DNA of 64,000 bases from Elysia chlorotica (lineage: Eukaryota; Mollusca; Gastropoda; Plakobranchidae), in the NCBI GenBank assembly GCA_003991915.1, contig RQTK01000018.1, positions 969,250 to 1,033,249 on the forward strand. Reading direction: 5' to 3'. Below, piece after piece: positions 52,660-63,732 of this stretch. The position numbers were made by a program, and so were the translations under genes. The notes beneath the pieces are model-generated. The model did no database searches and had not been told where the DNA came from. It saw only the letters and a list, made by a program, of their open reading frames with translations. The first letter of the stretch is position 1; each line of letters opens with the position of its first letter.

Positions 52660-53599
52660 ATCTAACTAACGGAGAAATATATCGAAAGTCCCCCGAGAAC
52701 TATCAGATGTCATAGAGTGATAGAATTATTATGAGGATAGCGACAAATCAAACTTAACTATATTAGCCTTAGATGTCATTAATGTAAAATAGTGATTAAC
52801 ATACAAGAAATTCAACCTGCATTTTATTTATAATGGGGAAAAAAGACTGATGATAGCAAGGAAACAAAGTTGTGCTATAATACCAAAAGCATAATAAAAA
52901 AAAGTTGATGGAGAGTCAATCTTTCGACCAAACGTAGCCTACCGTTTGCTGAATTGAAAGGTGTAAACCTCATGACGGAAATATGATTAATGACCCTCTA
53001 TTAAACAACAAAGATATAACTTATAAAGAAAAAATTTCTCCCCATCCAATTATTTATAAAACGTAACAGTATGCATGATTACTGTTGATAAAATAGATAT
53101 ATACAAAACAGAATAGAAGAAATTTCATAGATGGCCTATCACACACACGCAGCCAGATCTGACAAAGATTTGTCAAAAGAGCCAGAATGGGGGCTGGCAG
53201 AACAATCCCAATCAACCCCTTTGAACGACCCTTCCAAAAATATCTCTCGGATAACGCCTTGTCGAAGAGAAAAAAAACGACAAAATGTGATCATATGACT
53301 TCTGTAGACACCTCAAACTAAATGTTTGGTACCAGAAAGGCGAAATTAAATGAAGGGGTAGACCGTGACAGCTGAACATGCAGTGGAAGAACACAGGGAT
53401 GGCGAACCCTTTCCCCGAAATGGTAGCACCGGCCGAGCTAACAGTGAAACGGGAAGGAGTCGCACGAAAGTCCAGCTTTCATACAAAGCTACCAAATGTT
53501 TGGATTCTTGTGGAACAAGGAGACCAGTGCTACAGAAGTTTTTGGCCGTGGAGACTCCAGGAAACTATAATTATTAGAATACCACCCCCAGATTTAATA
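52660..53599. other. Region without recognised genes
   Basis: Nothing is recognised; mostly AT-rich, then mixed. Confidence 0.5.
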
Positions 53600-54405
53600 T
53601 TTGGAAAAGCACCATTGAGGGAGGGGAGGGGGGGGGGCTAGAAGAGGAAAAGTAGAAGCAAGAGGAGCAGTAGGAGGAATATGAGAACCAGAGGCAGGGA
53701 GAGGAACAATAGGAAAAGCAGTAGACGAAGGAGGTGGATATGGAGGAAATGAGTTGCAGCAGGGTGAACTATGACAGTAGGAGCAGCAGAAAGAGCAAAG
53801 GGGGAGAGGGGGGAGGGAGGAAGAGCAGAGGGGCGAGGAGCTGGAGGGAGGAAGAGCAGGAGGGAAGAGGAGCATAATGAGGGAGGAGCAGAAGGAGGAG
53901 GAGCAGGAGGGAGGAAGAGTAGGAGGGAGAAGGAAGAGGAAGTAGAAGGACAGAGGGAGGAGGAGCGGGAGGGAGGAAAAGCAGAGGGAGGACGAGCAGG
54001 GAGGAGGAGCAGGAGGGAGGAGGAGCAGGAGGAAGGAGGAGCAGGAGGGAGAAGGAGCAGAAGGAAGGAACAGCAGGAAGGAGGAGGAGGAGGGAGGGGG
54101 AAGGACGAGCAGGGAGGAGGAGAAGGAGGGAGGAGGAGCAGGAGGAAGGAGGAGCAGGAGGGAGAAGGAGCAGAAGGAAGGAACAACCGGAAGAAGGAAT
54201 AGCAGGAAGGAGGAGGAGGAGGGAGGGGGAAGAACCGGAGCAAGGAGGAGTAGGAGGAAGTAAGAACAAGAGGAATAAAAAGGAGGAGGGAGAAAAAGCA
54301 GAAGGATAGAATTGCATAAGGAGGAGGAGCAGGAGGGAAGAAAAGGAGGAGGGAGGAAGACTAGATGGAGGAGGAACACGGACATAAACAGGTAATTGCA
54401 TAGGG
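53600..54405. repeat. Purine-rich GGAGGA minisatellite-like tract
   Basis: About 800 bp of GGAGGAGGAGCAGGAGGGAG-type units on the plus strand, nearly free of pyrimidines except C in GAGCAG. A segment (about 53985-54070) recurs at about 54110-54190. Long frames of poly-Pro/Ser/Leu here are compositional artefacts. Confidence 0.92.
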
Positions 54406-54422
54406 CCTACTATACCTTTGAA

Positions 54423-54423
54423 G

Positions 54424-54479
<56 letters not shown>

Positions 54480-54498
54480 AGATAGGGCCTACTATACC

Positions 54499-54555
<57 letters not shown>
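54423..54555. repeat. GA microsatellites
   Basis: Two (GA)n runs flank a duplicated 18-bp segment, GGGCCTACTATACCTTTGA, that occurs at 54402-54420 and 54484-54502. Confidence 0.95.
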
Positions 54556-54558
<3 letters not shown>

Positions 54559-54750
54559 ATGAATTAGCTTCGATAAAACAACATGGTTCAGAAAAAAAAA
54601 TCAATAAACAAAACAAAACATTGAATGGATAGAAGCACAAAACACACATTGAGGAATACATATTGGTTTTCATCTTATAGTTAGGACCAAAAAGAAAGAA
54701 TTATGCGGATTTTTCACAGCCTGGGTGTTTTTAAGTTTCTTCCTGTCCTA

Positions 54751-54763
54751 TCTACCTAGCAAC
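54751..54763 (+). promoter_or_regulatory. X-box-like (RFX) motif upstream of roadblock gene
   Basis: TCTACCTAGCAAC lies 23-35 bp before the start codon at 54786. It resembles a ciliary RFX X-box (GTTRCC-N-RGYAAC), with a good right half and a weaker left half. Confidence 0.3.
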
Positions 54764-54785
54764 GTAAAGCACACCTAGACAAAAG

Positions 54786-54788
54786 ATG
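54786..54788 (+). CDS. DYNLRB: Dynein roadblock light chain, exon 1 (start codon only)
   Basis: ATG is followed at once by a GTAAGC donor (54789). Vertebrate DYNLRB genes also have an intron directly after the initiator ATG, and exon 2 here starts in phase 0 with no Met. The upstream 5' UTR is short and the TSS is not identified. Confidence 0.7.
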
Positions 54789-55828
54789 GTAAGCAAAAAC
54801 TTCTAACAAATTTACAGTTCTAGACAAATTGCTAACCTGATATATGAGAAAGGTTGCCTTTGAAACATTATTTCTTTTTGAATATAGCTTTTGAAAATAC
54901 TAAATAGAATTATAGATCTTGATATCCATAGATCTAGATTAGATCGGATCCCAATATTGTGTCTGAGCTTGCCTAGTCAAAATGGTGGCTTCATTTTTAG
55001 CTTTTCAAAGGTTTCTTTAGGTCTACCACTAGTAATAAACTCTATAATACTTACAGTTTGTTGTTAGCGGTTTCTTATGATCTTCTAAATTTTAATCACA
55101 ACATTAAAAACACCCAGCCAATAAAAATATAATATTTATTTATTTATTCAGTGCCATGTAACCATCTCGTACCAGTAAATTGTAAAATGTAAAAACATGT
55201 TAACGTCATGTTTTAACGCTAGGTTCTCTTTAGCTTCATCATTATTCATTTCCGTCTTTCAAAGAACATTATTATTAGCAGTCTTTTGCGGCGGAATTAA
55301 AACATTGGCAAAACACTTGAAGTGTAAAATTAGTAGAGAACATGACATCTTCAAGGTTTTTTTGTTACTAAAATTTTTTTACAACCACAGAAGTCCAACC
55401 ATTGCTATTTTTCATATTCTTGCTGGATGTTTTGAAGAATGATATTTTTAATCTGGCAGTGATATTTGTAGGCGTCACAATGTGAAGACATTTGAGAGAG
55501 AATATCTATATATAGCGGCAATGAGGCAATGCCAATTCATAATTTTTCTAGTTTGATATATAAATATACATTTTATTTCAAAACTACATGTTTTGACTTG
55601 TTGTAGAATTGAAAGCTAAGACTCCCTTGAGCTCCAAGCAGTAATATAAATTTTAACAGTTTAAATTTTCCTTTTTCTGTTCTTTAGACAAAAACCTTGA
55701 ACCAACTTAATAATATGCTATCAGAATCCTGCTTAGATATTAAGATATATTTTTTATCATTCAAATCAATTGTCGAGATGTGTATTATGCACAACTTTAA
55801 TATAGATAATTTAAAATTGTATCAACAG

Positions 55829-55907
55829 GCTGCTGAGGTTGAAGAAACACTGAAACGCATTCAAGGACACAGGGGTGTCACTGGCACCATTGTTGTCAAC
55901 AGTGAAG
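55829..55907 (+). CDS. DYNLRB: Dynein roadblock light chain, exon 2
   Basis: It lies between TTGTATCAACAG and GTAAAG and encodes [20 protein letters not shown] then IVVNSEG. This is the near-invariant N-terminus of Roadblock/LC7 light chains (usually [11 protein letters not shown]), first helix and strand. The protein is a homodimeric light chain that binds the dynein intermediate chain and helps in cargo attachment and in ciliary transport. Intron 1 is 1040 bp. The donor splits a Gly codon (phase 1). Confidence 0.95.
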
Positions 55908-56413
55908 GTAAAGTCTACAATAAGGTTCAATTTACTTTAAAAACTGCGTCATTGTGACTTTAGAATGTGAATGGAATTATCAGAAAATTCAACTTATAGG
56001 TAAAAAGCAGTCTACATTTAGTGATCCACATGTTTTATCTAATAACAACAGTTGGCTTCTTTCATCTATTTGTTTGTTTTATTGTTATATTATGATTAAA
56101 AATATAAAAATGTGCATTTTTACAGCATGACAGGAGCTATGTATCTTTTGCCTGAAAAAGAAAATCTGTTGTCCAATTTTTTTGTTGTTGTTGTGAGTTG
56201 TGTTTTTTCGTTTTATGGTTTGCTTTTTTTTTAAAACAACAAATATTTTGGTATATTTTCTATTACAACCTCAAAAGGACCAGCTATATAAGCAAAACTT
56301 GAAATAAAAAAAAGTTCCGCACATTATTACTCTGCAACCGTATTGTCCGAAGAAGATTGTGATTTCTGCTTTGTTTTTGAATAACAAATTTCTACTGTCT
56401 ACACCGGTCCCAG

Positions 56414-56581
56414 GTATTCCTATTAAAACTACGCTTGATAACTCAACAACTGTACAGTATGCCAGCCTGATTCACAGCTTAACTGCAAAAGCCCGTAGCA
56501 CTGTGAGGGATATTGATCCATCCAATGATCTGAAATTCCTGCGCATTCGGTCCCGTAAGAATGAGATCATGTGTGCTCCAG
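56414..56581 (+). CDS. DYNLRB: Dynein roadblock light chain, exon 3
   Basis: After GGTCCCAG it encodes [40 protein letters not shown] and [15 protein letters not shown], then a GTGATT donor in phase 1. Residue by residue this matches the body of DYNLRB1/2. The total so far is about 83 of the usual 96 residues. The last exon, expected to code about 12 residues of the KDY-x-LIVIQ type, is not found in the window before NSF, so the gene is incomplete as read. Confidence 0.95.
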
Positions 56582-59160
56582 GTGATTATAATTTAACTTT
56601 TTCTGTGTTTATCCTTTTAAAAAAAAAAAACATAAAACATGTAAAAAAAAAAAAACAACTAAAATATTCCAATAATTCAACTTAAATTTTGCCTCGCATG
56701 ATTTGCAAACAATTTTTTTTTTCCATGTCCACCTTCTTTTCAATTCAGTAGATTGTTTGTATGAATGTCTTTTGATTATTATAGCTGTCAATCAGACTGT
56801 TTTATAAAAAAGAAAAAAAAGTTTGATGTAAGTGACAATGATTTTTTCTAACAACTTTTTTTTTTAACTAGTCATAAGAGAGTTCTATAAAAACAGAACT
56901 GCTTTTTATCTATTTTTTTTGTTTTTTTTTGTTTTGTTTTTTGGTATTTGATATATGGTAGGATAATTTGATGGTTTTTTTTCAACTTGAATTTTTTTTT
57001 TAAATTCTCGTTCCATAATGAAGATTTCCAAGACTGTCCTTTTATGTAAGAAAGAATCGCAGATCTAAAAGCGATTTTAAATTCAATACTTTTTTTGCAC
57101 ATGTGACTAGTCCGAACAGATATGAAAGGTAATATCAATATACTTATGCACATACTAATTTTGTTTTTAAGTTAATGTCAAAGGGAGTAGCCAGAATGCA
57201 ACTGAACAATTAAATCACAATGGCCATTAATTTTGTCATAATTTTATTTATCAAACATCTTTGGTGAGTTTGGCATATCTGTTACTGGTTTTGTTATAAA
57301 TATTTGTTTTATATAATTTCCACTTTTAATGACTGATCATACATATGAATAACACTAACAAAATAAATACAAAACGTTTTTTGGTTATACTAATAGGCAG
57401 ACTGTTGTCAGGTGCAGGGTTCTGTGCAATACCAATGAAATAGGTACACAGACCTTTATGTATAATAAGATCCTTTACTGTGGTGTATTTTACGAATTGC
57501 CCAAGAAGTTTTCAATTAAATCCTGGCTACATTTGATATTTAAAATGACAAATTTTGGTTTCAAATAATTATGTTAGTTTTAAAAGAGTTATTCTGCTCG
57601 GTTGAGAGAGATCTTTTTGTTTAGGCAATTTCAATTAAGAAGAGGAGAAACTTTGTTTTCTTTGTTCCTTGATGTTAAGTCACTCTCACTTCCATGAAAG
57701 ATAAACAACTCATTAGATGCATATCTTGTTGATGTCTTGGTTACGGAATGGGCTTGTTTTCTTTTTCTTTTTGTTGTCCATTTGGATACTTGTCTGTGGG
57801 GAATTTTTTTTTCTTTTATATATAAGCTCCTGCATTAGGAATTATTCTCTAAAAAAAAAAATAACACCTCATAAAAGTCTAAAAGTTTTACTTTTTTTTC
57901 TTACAAAAAAAATTGAGCCAAGACAGCCAAAAAATGTTGTGCAGTATTTAATTTGATAACCCTCTCTAAATTATGTAACATATTTATCTAGACAGCACTT
58001 CCTTTCTCCATTATTCTCACTTCTATTTTTATTTTGGCTGCCAAAACCTTCCAATTAGACCTTCTCAAATGAAGATTATCCATGAATGGTTTTTGTGTTT
58101 TGGGTTGCAAAAGATGTTTGTCTATCAAAAAAATTGACATAAGGGGGTGTTGGGAGCGCCATTAAAAAACAAGTTTCCATAATACTTAATTCAGTTACTG
58201 ACCTTTTTAAAAATATCATATTTGATTGTGTGTATTCAAATTATCAGTAGTAAGAGATACTTGTTTTAAAAAAAACTCACATGGTTGCCATGGTATTGTC
58301 GACCATCTTAATTTCTAATGCTAACTTTTAGATTTATAACACTTTTTTGCCTTTCCGTCAGTTAATCTCTAGCTTGGCAAAAAAAAAAAAAATGAAATAG
58401 ATGTCTTCGCTACAATTCTTATTGGTTAGATTGTTCATATATTATCTCTTGAAAAAAAATTGTAGCCATTTTTGTATTGTTCTAATTTTTCCCCTTGCCA
58501 GAATATCTTCAAAGGGCAATAACTTTCATTCTCACTAATTTTTGTTCAGAATTCTAATAAATGGCAAGTGATTGAAGGAAGATTTTGAGGAAGTTTCAAG
58601 ACAATGAAATGAAAAAGGAAGGAGAATACTGAGAAAAACCACAACAAAAGTAGTTCTGAGAAAATAAGAGAACCGAGTTTTAGCATTACTTTCTTATTAA
58701 AGCTTGCCTTTGCTAAACCACACTCTTATTTATACACTTCTAAACAAATATATGTTCTTATTTTATCAAATAACGTAAAGAAAAAGTAGTTATGAGTAGT
58801 TTTAAAACATTACCGTAAGGTAATGGCCTCCTAAAAACATACAAAATCAATGTATTTGAGGAAAAAGATGTCTAATTGGATTATACCATGATGTTTTCAA
58901 GGCCTTTTTCACATATTTTTGTTTTTAGGGACAATCACATGCGGCAGGAATGTCAAAATCTAAAAATAGTCATAGTGACCCAAAATAGATCTGTCAGTTT
59001 GCCAATCCTCTTAAAGCCAATAATCTCCGTCTCTTCAAAATGATGTACTATGTATGATTTATATAAATTGTCTAGTTAGTAATCTAATCAATCGAAAAAA
59101 TCAATGTATTTATGCTTATTGTTCCTTAAGGAGTAAAAAATAAAGCACTGTCAAGTTGAT
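56582..59160. other. Intron/intergenic DNA
   Basis: No coding is recognised. The DNA is AT-rich with many T and A runs. I looked for the roadblock terminal exon here and did not find it. Confidence 0.5.
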
Positions 59161-59164
59161 TTGA

Positions 59165-60900
59165 TATTGAGAGAGATTCAAGAGAGATTCAATGTTTATT
59201 CAGTCAATATATATATATTAAGAACATACATATCGAAAATTATTTTGTCAAGCACAGGCTTAGCAAGATGAATACACATAAACAGTTATGCAAATATACA
59301 ACACAATTAACAAAAAGTTTTACTTAAACATAGTTGTATCTAACTAGTACACATTAATTAGGGAGAAAAAGAAATTAAGAACTTATCATACATTCCTTAT
59401 CAATATGGAAAACTGATTGCACATTACACTAAAAAGTTCCAATAATGTGATTAAATAAAGTACATATAACAATGACTGCAAAATGCACTATAAATGTGTT
59501 AATTTAGTTTGATTTTAAATTACTCTAAATTATTAATAAAGGCATAGAATGTAAGAGTTCACCTTGTAGTAGCATTATAAATTTTTAAGTTCTCTTGAGC
59601 CATTGAAATGTTTGACTGCTTGTGGGTAAAAGCTCTTAACGAAGCGGCCACACCCCTTAAAGGCTCGCATTCTTCGCCCATGGGGCAGAAGATCAAAGTA
59701 ACGGCTAGCAGGGTGGGAATTATCATCACGTATTTTAGATATTTTCCTTTCCATACGAGACATGTAAATAGTTTCAAGTGTAGGAAGGTCTACACCCGTC
59801 AGCCTTTCACTGTTACGTATAACTGAGTTTATTTTTTCAATCTCAGCTATTGGGGCACGGTCGAACCAAACAGTGATTGACTGCGATAGAACGCTCTCGA
59901 TTATTGCCTTATAAAAGCTGACAAGTGTAGGGCCTTGAACATTGAATGATTTTAATTTTCTTAAGAAATACAACCTTTGTCTTGCTTTAGTTAAAATATG
60001 TTGAACGTTCACGTCCCATGTTAGTTTATTGGAGAGATGTGTACCCAAAAATTTAAATGTATCCACCCGTTCTACTTGAATACCATTAATAAAAAGAGGA
60101 GGTGGGGTTGGACCCGTAAGTCGATAATCAACAATTATTTCTTTAGTTTTGCTTACGTTCAGCTGGAGGTTGTTATTTTGACACCAGTCTGTGAGCGAGC
60201 TTACTTGCTGTCGGTATTCGACTTCATTGTTATTCTTTATAAGGCCAGTGACAGTAGTGTCATCGGCAAACTTTATTATAAGACAATCTGAAAACTCGAC
60301 TTGACAGTCAGACGTAAAAAGAGAATATAACTTAGGCGATAAAGGACAGCCTTGTGGAGCACCAGTATTAAGAGTAATAGACGATGACATGACATTACCA
60401 ACTTTTACAACCTGGGGACGGCATAGTAGAAAATCAAGAATCCAATTACAAATGTTAATAGGGAATGATAATTGGTGTACAAGCTTGTCATATAATTTCT
60501 GTGGTATAATAGTATTAAATGCAGAACTAAAATCAATAAAAGGTATTCTAGCATAACTGTCTTTTTCTTCAAGATGATTTAAAATTTCGTGCACATTGAT
60601 TGATATTGCATCGTCAACAGATCTGTTTTCCCGATATGCGAACTGGTAGTTGTCGAAATCTTTTGGCAAAAGAGTGTTTAGGAATTTTAGCACTAGCTTT
60701 TCAAAACATTTCATAATCACTGATGTTAGGGCAACAGGTCTATAGTCATTTAACAGTTTTGGTGATGAGGTCTTAGGTACAGGAACAATAGTAGAGCACT
60801 TTAGACACGTAGGGACACTACACGTTGACAATGACCAGTTAAAAATCATTCTTAGTCTAGTGGGCTTGTAAACCGAACAAAAAATACCCACAAAGTATTA
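59165..60900 (-). mobile_element. 5'-truncated LINE with RT, CR1/L2/Rex-like
   Basis: The coding part lies at 59575-60891, and the 3' end at about 59165-59195 consists of two GAGAGATTCAA units. Such short tandem tails, in place of poly-A, are usual in CR1/L2-type elements. The 5' end stops at about 60900, as expected from incomplete reverse transcription. It sits between roadblock and NSF, on the opposite strand. Confidence 0.8.
59575..60891 (-). CDS. LINE reverse transcriptase, C-terminal 438 residues
   Basis: Open throughout. Blocks seen in order: [45 protein letters not shown] (catalytic Asp), [33 protein letters not shown] (catalytic FADD), [30 protein letters not shown], and the thumb-like C-terminus with [20 protein letters not shown] and YPQAVKHFN. 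Three RT aspartates are present. The endonuclease and RT start are missing. The intact frame suggests a young copy. Confidence 0.93.
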   Translation of the reverse strand: MGIFCSVYKPTRLRMIFNWSLSTCSVPTCLKCSTIVPVPKTSSPKLLNDYRPVALTSVIMKCFEKLVLKFLNTLLPKDFDNYQFAYRENRSVDDAISINVHEILNHLEEKDSYARIPFIDFSSAFNTIIPQKLYDKLVHQLSFPINICNWILDFLLCRPQVVKVGNVMSSSITLNTGAPQGCPLSPKLYSLFTSDCQVEFSDCLIIKFADDTTVTGLIKNNNEVEYRQQVSSLTDWCQNNNLQLNVSKTKEIIVDYRLTGPTPPPLFINGIQVERVDTFKFLGTHLSNKLTWDVNVQHILTKARQRLYFLRKLKSFNVQGPTLVSFYKAIIESVLSQSITVWFDRAPIAEIEKINSVIRNSERLTGVDLPTLETIYMSRMERKISKIRDDNSHPASRYFDLLPHGRRMRAFKGCGRFVKSFYPQAVKHFNGSRELKNL

Positions 60901-61279
60901 TTCTGTCCTAGCTATAATACCATTTGAAATAAATAGATCACTATTACTCTTGTTATGCAAAATGCGTTCACTTCAATCAATTCGGTGACTCTATGTCTGT
61001 TATTTTTTTAAACTCGGTTGAATTGTTTAGGATCAGGCTTCGGACATCATCCCTGTAAGCCTTGTCACTTTCTGGCATGAATTTTTGAGACCACTTTAAT
61101 TTTCTGACATCATTTTGATTTTCCCCCCTCTGGCTGCATCTCAATCGTTCCTACAATAGCCATTATATTATGCGCTGTGATGTTAGGCCCTACATCTCCC
61201 TGCTGTATACATTAATGATTTATAGGTGTATTAAACCTGTTGAGAGCCACAAAGCACCACGATGGCTAAGTACAAAGTG

Positions 61280-61334
61280 TTGTTGTTTAGCGTCCAACTT
61301 CAGTACTATATAAGCTACATTGTGGACGGGTCCC
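61280..61334 (+). repeat. Copy of the dispersed SINE-like sequence
   Basis: Matches 30343-30411 and 1319-1369 (GTTGTT, GTCCAACTTCAG, then ACATTGTGGACGGG). A tRNA-like head on the minus strand lies 90 bp to its right, which suggests this block is part of a tRNA-derived SINE. Confidence 0.55.
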
Positions 61335-61421
61335 AAGACAGTGCGGGGATACCATGACTCTGTCTCAGCAAGTCAGCCAGTCATACTGACACGGGCTCAA
61401 CCAGTACGGGACGAGTCGACA

Positions 61422-61480
61422 GAGCGGGCCTCGAACCACGGACCTCCTGCGTCGAAAGCGGGTGTTCTACCTTGCCCCAC
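61422..61480 (-). repeat. tRNA-like SINE head, minus strand
   Basis: The minus strand has an A-box-like GTGGGGCAAGGTAGAAC and a perfect B-box, GGTTCGAGGCC, at tRNA spacing. A functional cloverleaf is not evident, so it is a SINE promoter rather than a tRNA gene. Confidence 0.5.
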
Positions 61481-61503
61481 GCTAAATACAATATTATGAC
61501 GAA

Positions 61504-61562
61504 TTGGCTCAAGTGGTAGAGCGTTGGTCTCCATCTCGGAAGGTGCGCGGTTCGAATCACAC
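61504..61562 (+). repeat. tRNA-like sequence, plus strand
   Basis: It has TGGCTCAAGTGGTAGAGCG (A-box) and GGTTCGAATCACA (B-box with one change) at tRNA spacing. The acceptor stem does not pair, so it is a SINE head or tRNA pseudogene. Confidence 0.5.
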
Positions 61563-62126
61563 TATTGGTCAAAATTTATTTGTTCGACTTCGTCCCCTAC
61601 TGCTTGGGTCGGTGTCAGTTAATGTCTCATTGCCCTGTATCGTGTTTGGCAGCACATAAAATAAGCATGCCAATTTCAATAACCCTAGAAAATGATTAAT
61701 TTAAAAATAATTATGTCTTATTTATTATTATCTTATCTCATAATTATATTAAATAGGCTAAACCCAGTCTGCCGTAAAAGGTTTTCTCGTTGACGATATT
61801 CGATACCGGTATCTTGATATATAATTATTTTTTTAACATTAGTGAAGACAGTTATAATGTTTGTAATTTGTGGTCTATGTCTCTTTGGCCAGCGAAAGAT
61901 ATAGATCTCTTATAAGTTAAGTCTCCTCGTTGCCTTGGATGGGACGCAAAAGTGGGATCCTAGACTTAGATAATTATAATCGCATGTTACTAACACCGAA
62001 CCAATCAATAAAGGCAAAACAAACCCAGCGGAACTCGGAATCCTTAGGGCACACCCACCCCTTGAATGATATTCTATTGTAACAACAAAAACACAAAGCA
62101 AACCAGAAACAAATGCAACCCCCCTT
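61563..62126. other. Spacer
   Basis: No gene is recognised. Confidence 0.5.
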
Positions 62127-62181
62127 CTCCCTCTCTCTCCCTTTCTCCCTTTCTCTCTCTCCCTTTCTCCCTCTCTCTCTC

Positions 62182-62228
<47 letters not shown>
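62127..62228. repeat. CT microsatellite
   Basis: Interrupted (CT)n with CCCTTT steps on the left half and pure CT on the right. Confidence 0.95.
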
Positions 62229-62229
<1 letters not shown>

Positions 62230-62629
62230 CGTTCTTCTCACTCACACCAACACAAACATCGATTATAAGCCAAAAGGCGAAATGCCGAAAGTGTAAAGTC
62301 ATTTTCTATTCTGCATGCAAACACAGATTGCTATTAATAGAAATTTATGCATGTAAATGATGTGGAGCAAGGGGGCGTTACTCTTGGGTTTTAGACTCTT
62401 TACGCCTGGGTTTACAGTTTCAGTCCACCCTAATAATAAATTGTTCATGAAACAACTCTCCCTCCCCAGTCTTCCTAAAACAGCATCTACTAAGCAACCC
62501 ACACAAGGTTTCTTTTTATTAATTTAGTCCAGGGATCTGGATAACTTTGCCGAGTTAAGTTTCAGTAAAATTTCACACCAGCCATCCATGTTTCCAAGGA
62601 GGTAGATCAAATAGAAAGAAATTCTCAAC

Positions 62630-62638
62630 ATGTCTCGG
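62630..62638 (+). CDS. NSF: NSF exon 1
   Basis: ATG TCT CGG (MSR) is followed by a GTAAGT donor at 62639. Phase 0 joins exon 2 at 63647. The context CTCAACATG is reasonable. The short first coding exon is plausible because NSF proteins start with a few variable residues before the conserved CP-x-E/D-EL-S block. Confidence 0.65.
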
Positions 62639-62685
62639 GTAAGTCTAATGTCGAATCTTGAATGACTGAGACTCCTTGAGTTTTG

Positions 62686-63029
62686 TGGTCCCTAGCCTGT
62701 GGGCGATCAAATGGGTGGGCAGCCAGAATTCGATTATTAAAATTGAATAAAATACCAGCCAGCTGCACTCCCTGTCTTTTTTTCTATTAAAATTGATTTA
62801 AAAATACCTGCCAGCTCTGTACACCCTGTCTTTTTGTTATTTTTGGCATGATTTGTTTGATTCAAAAAGACAGAAAGCAATTTGATTGTATTCAATTGCT
62901 TACTTGAACACTGGTAGAATGTGGACGGGGAAGGGGGGTGGGTACAACTTACACAAGCACATAAGAATAAATATTGATCTGTTAAGCAATTAAAACTTTT
63001 CTATCTGTCTCTCACACTCACTTGCTCTT

Positions 63030-63087
<58 letters not shown>

Positions 63088-63184
63088 TCACAGTTTGACT
63101 GACTCCCATGTAATTGAATCCTACCCACCCACCCCTCGAATCCCGCCCATCAAGCCCATTTGGTCGCCCACAGGTTAGGGACCA
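62686..63184. mobile_element. 0.5-kb MITE in NSF intron 1
   Basis: The first 30 bp (TGGTCCCTAGCCTGTGGGCG onward) are the inverted repeat of the last 30 bp (63155-63184), with 2 mismatches. The interior has a (CT)n run at about 63036-63080, a duplicated ATACC(A/T)GCCAGCT segment and no coding. The family and target duplication are not clear. Confidence 0.75.
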
Positions 63185-63646
63185 TGAATTTATATAATGT
63201 TTTAGATCTAGATAGCTAGATCTACCAGATTCTAAATTTTAGATTGTCTAAAGACTAGATTTTCGTCTTGAATTTATAAGGCTAGAAAAAATAGCTCTGA
63301 GTATGTATGGAGACTTTTTAAAAAGTTAAAAAGATAAAAGATTTGATATTTGTTATCTTAAATTGAAAGGTGTGCAGATTAATACGAAAAGGTGCTGGCA
63401 CAACAGCGTATTATAACTATATAAACCCGCACATCATTTGTGCGGGGATGGGGAAAGGTTTTATAAATAAATTTTATATAAGCTTTTCCATTTGCACACT
63501 CAGTTATGTATGGTATGTTTAATATCGAATATAGATCTCAACCTCATTAAGGATGCTTTCTACTAGAATTACAAAATAGTAAATTAAAATGCAGATCAGA
63601 CTAGATGTACATGTATAGATATATACCTAGATGTTTGGTTCCTCAG

Positions 63647-63732
63647 ATATTCAAGGCCATCAAGTGTCCCTCTGAGGAGTTGTCGATTACAAATGCAGCA
63701 ATTGTGAGTGAGGACGACTTCAGAGATGTTAG
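63647..63732 (+). CDS. NSF: NSF exon 2
   Basis: Between TGGTTCCTCAG and GTAAGC it encodes IFKAIKCPSEELSITNAAIV and SEDDFRDVR. This matches the start of the N-domain of the N-ethylmaleimide-sensitive factor (family pattern A-x-KCP-T/S-x-ELS-x-TN-x-A-x-V). NSF is the hexameric AAA+ ATPase that disassembles SNARE complexes with alpha-SNAP. The exon ends in phase 2, and the rest of the gene runs off the window. Confidence 0.85.

Noticed and set aside
53594..54401. Pro/Ser/Leu-rich 200-260 residue frames on the minus strand
   Set aside because: Several frames are open at once because the DNA is nearly all purine on one strand; this is composition, with no domain or start signal.
61504..61562. A functional tRNA gene
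   Set aside because: A- and B-boxes are present but acceptor and T stems do not pair, so it was kept only as a tRNA-like repeat.
61876..61916. Candidate last exon for roadblock (after GGCCAG, coding A-KDIDLL then stop)
   Set aside because: The phase fits but the residues do not match the conserved LIVIQ tail, and it would give a shortened protein; likely chance.
62860..62905. Another candidate roadblock terminal exon (AAGACAG then coding SNLIVFN)
   Set aside because: It lies inside the MITE in NSF intron 1 and the KDY block is missing.
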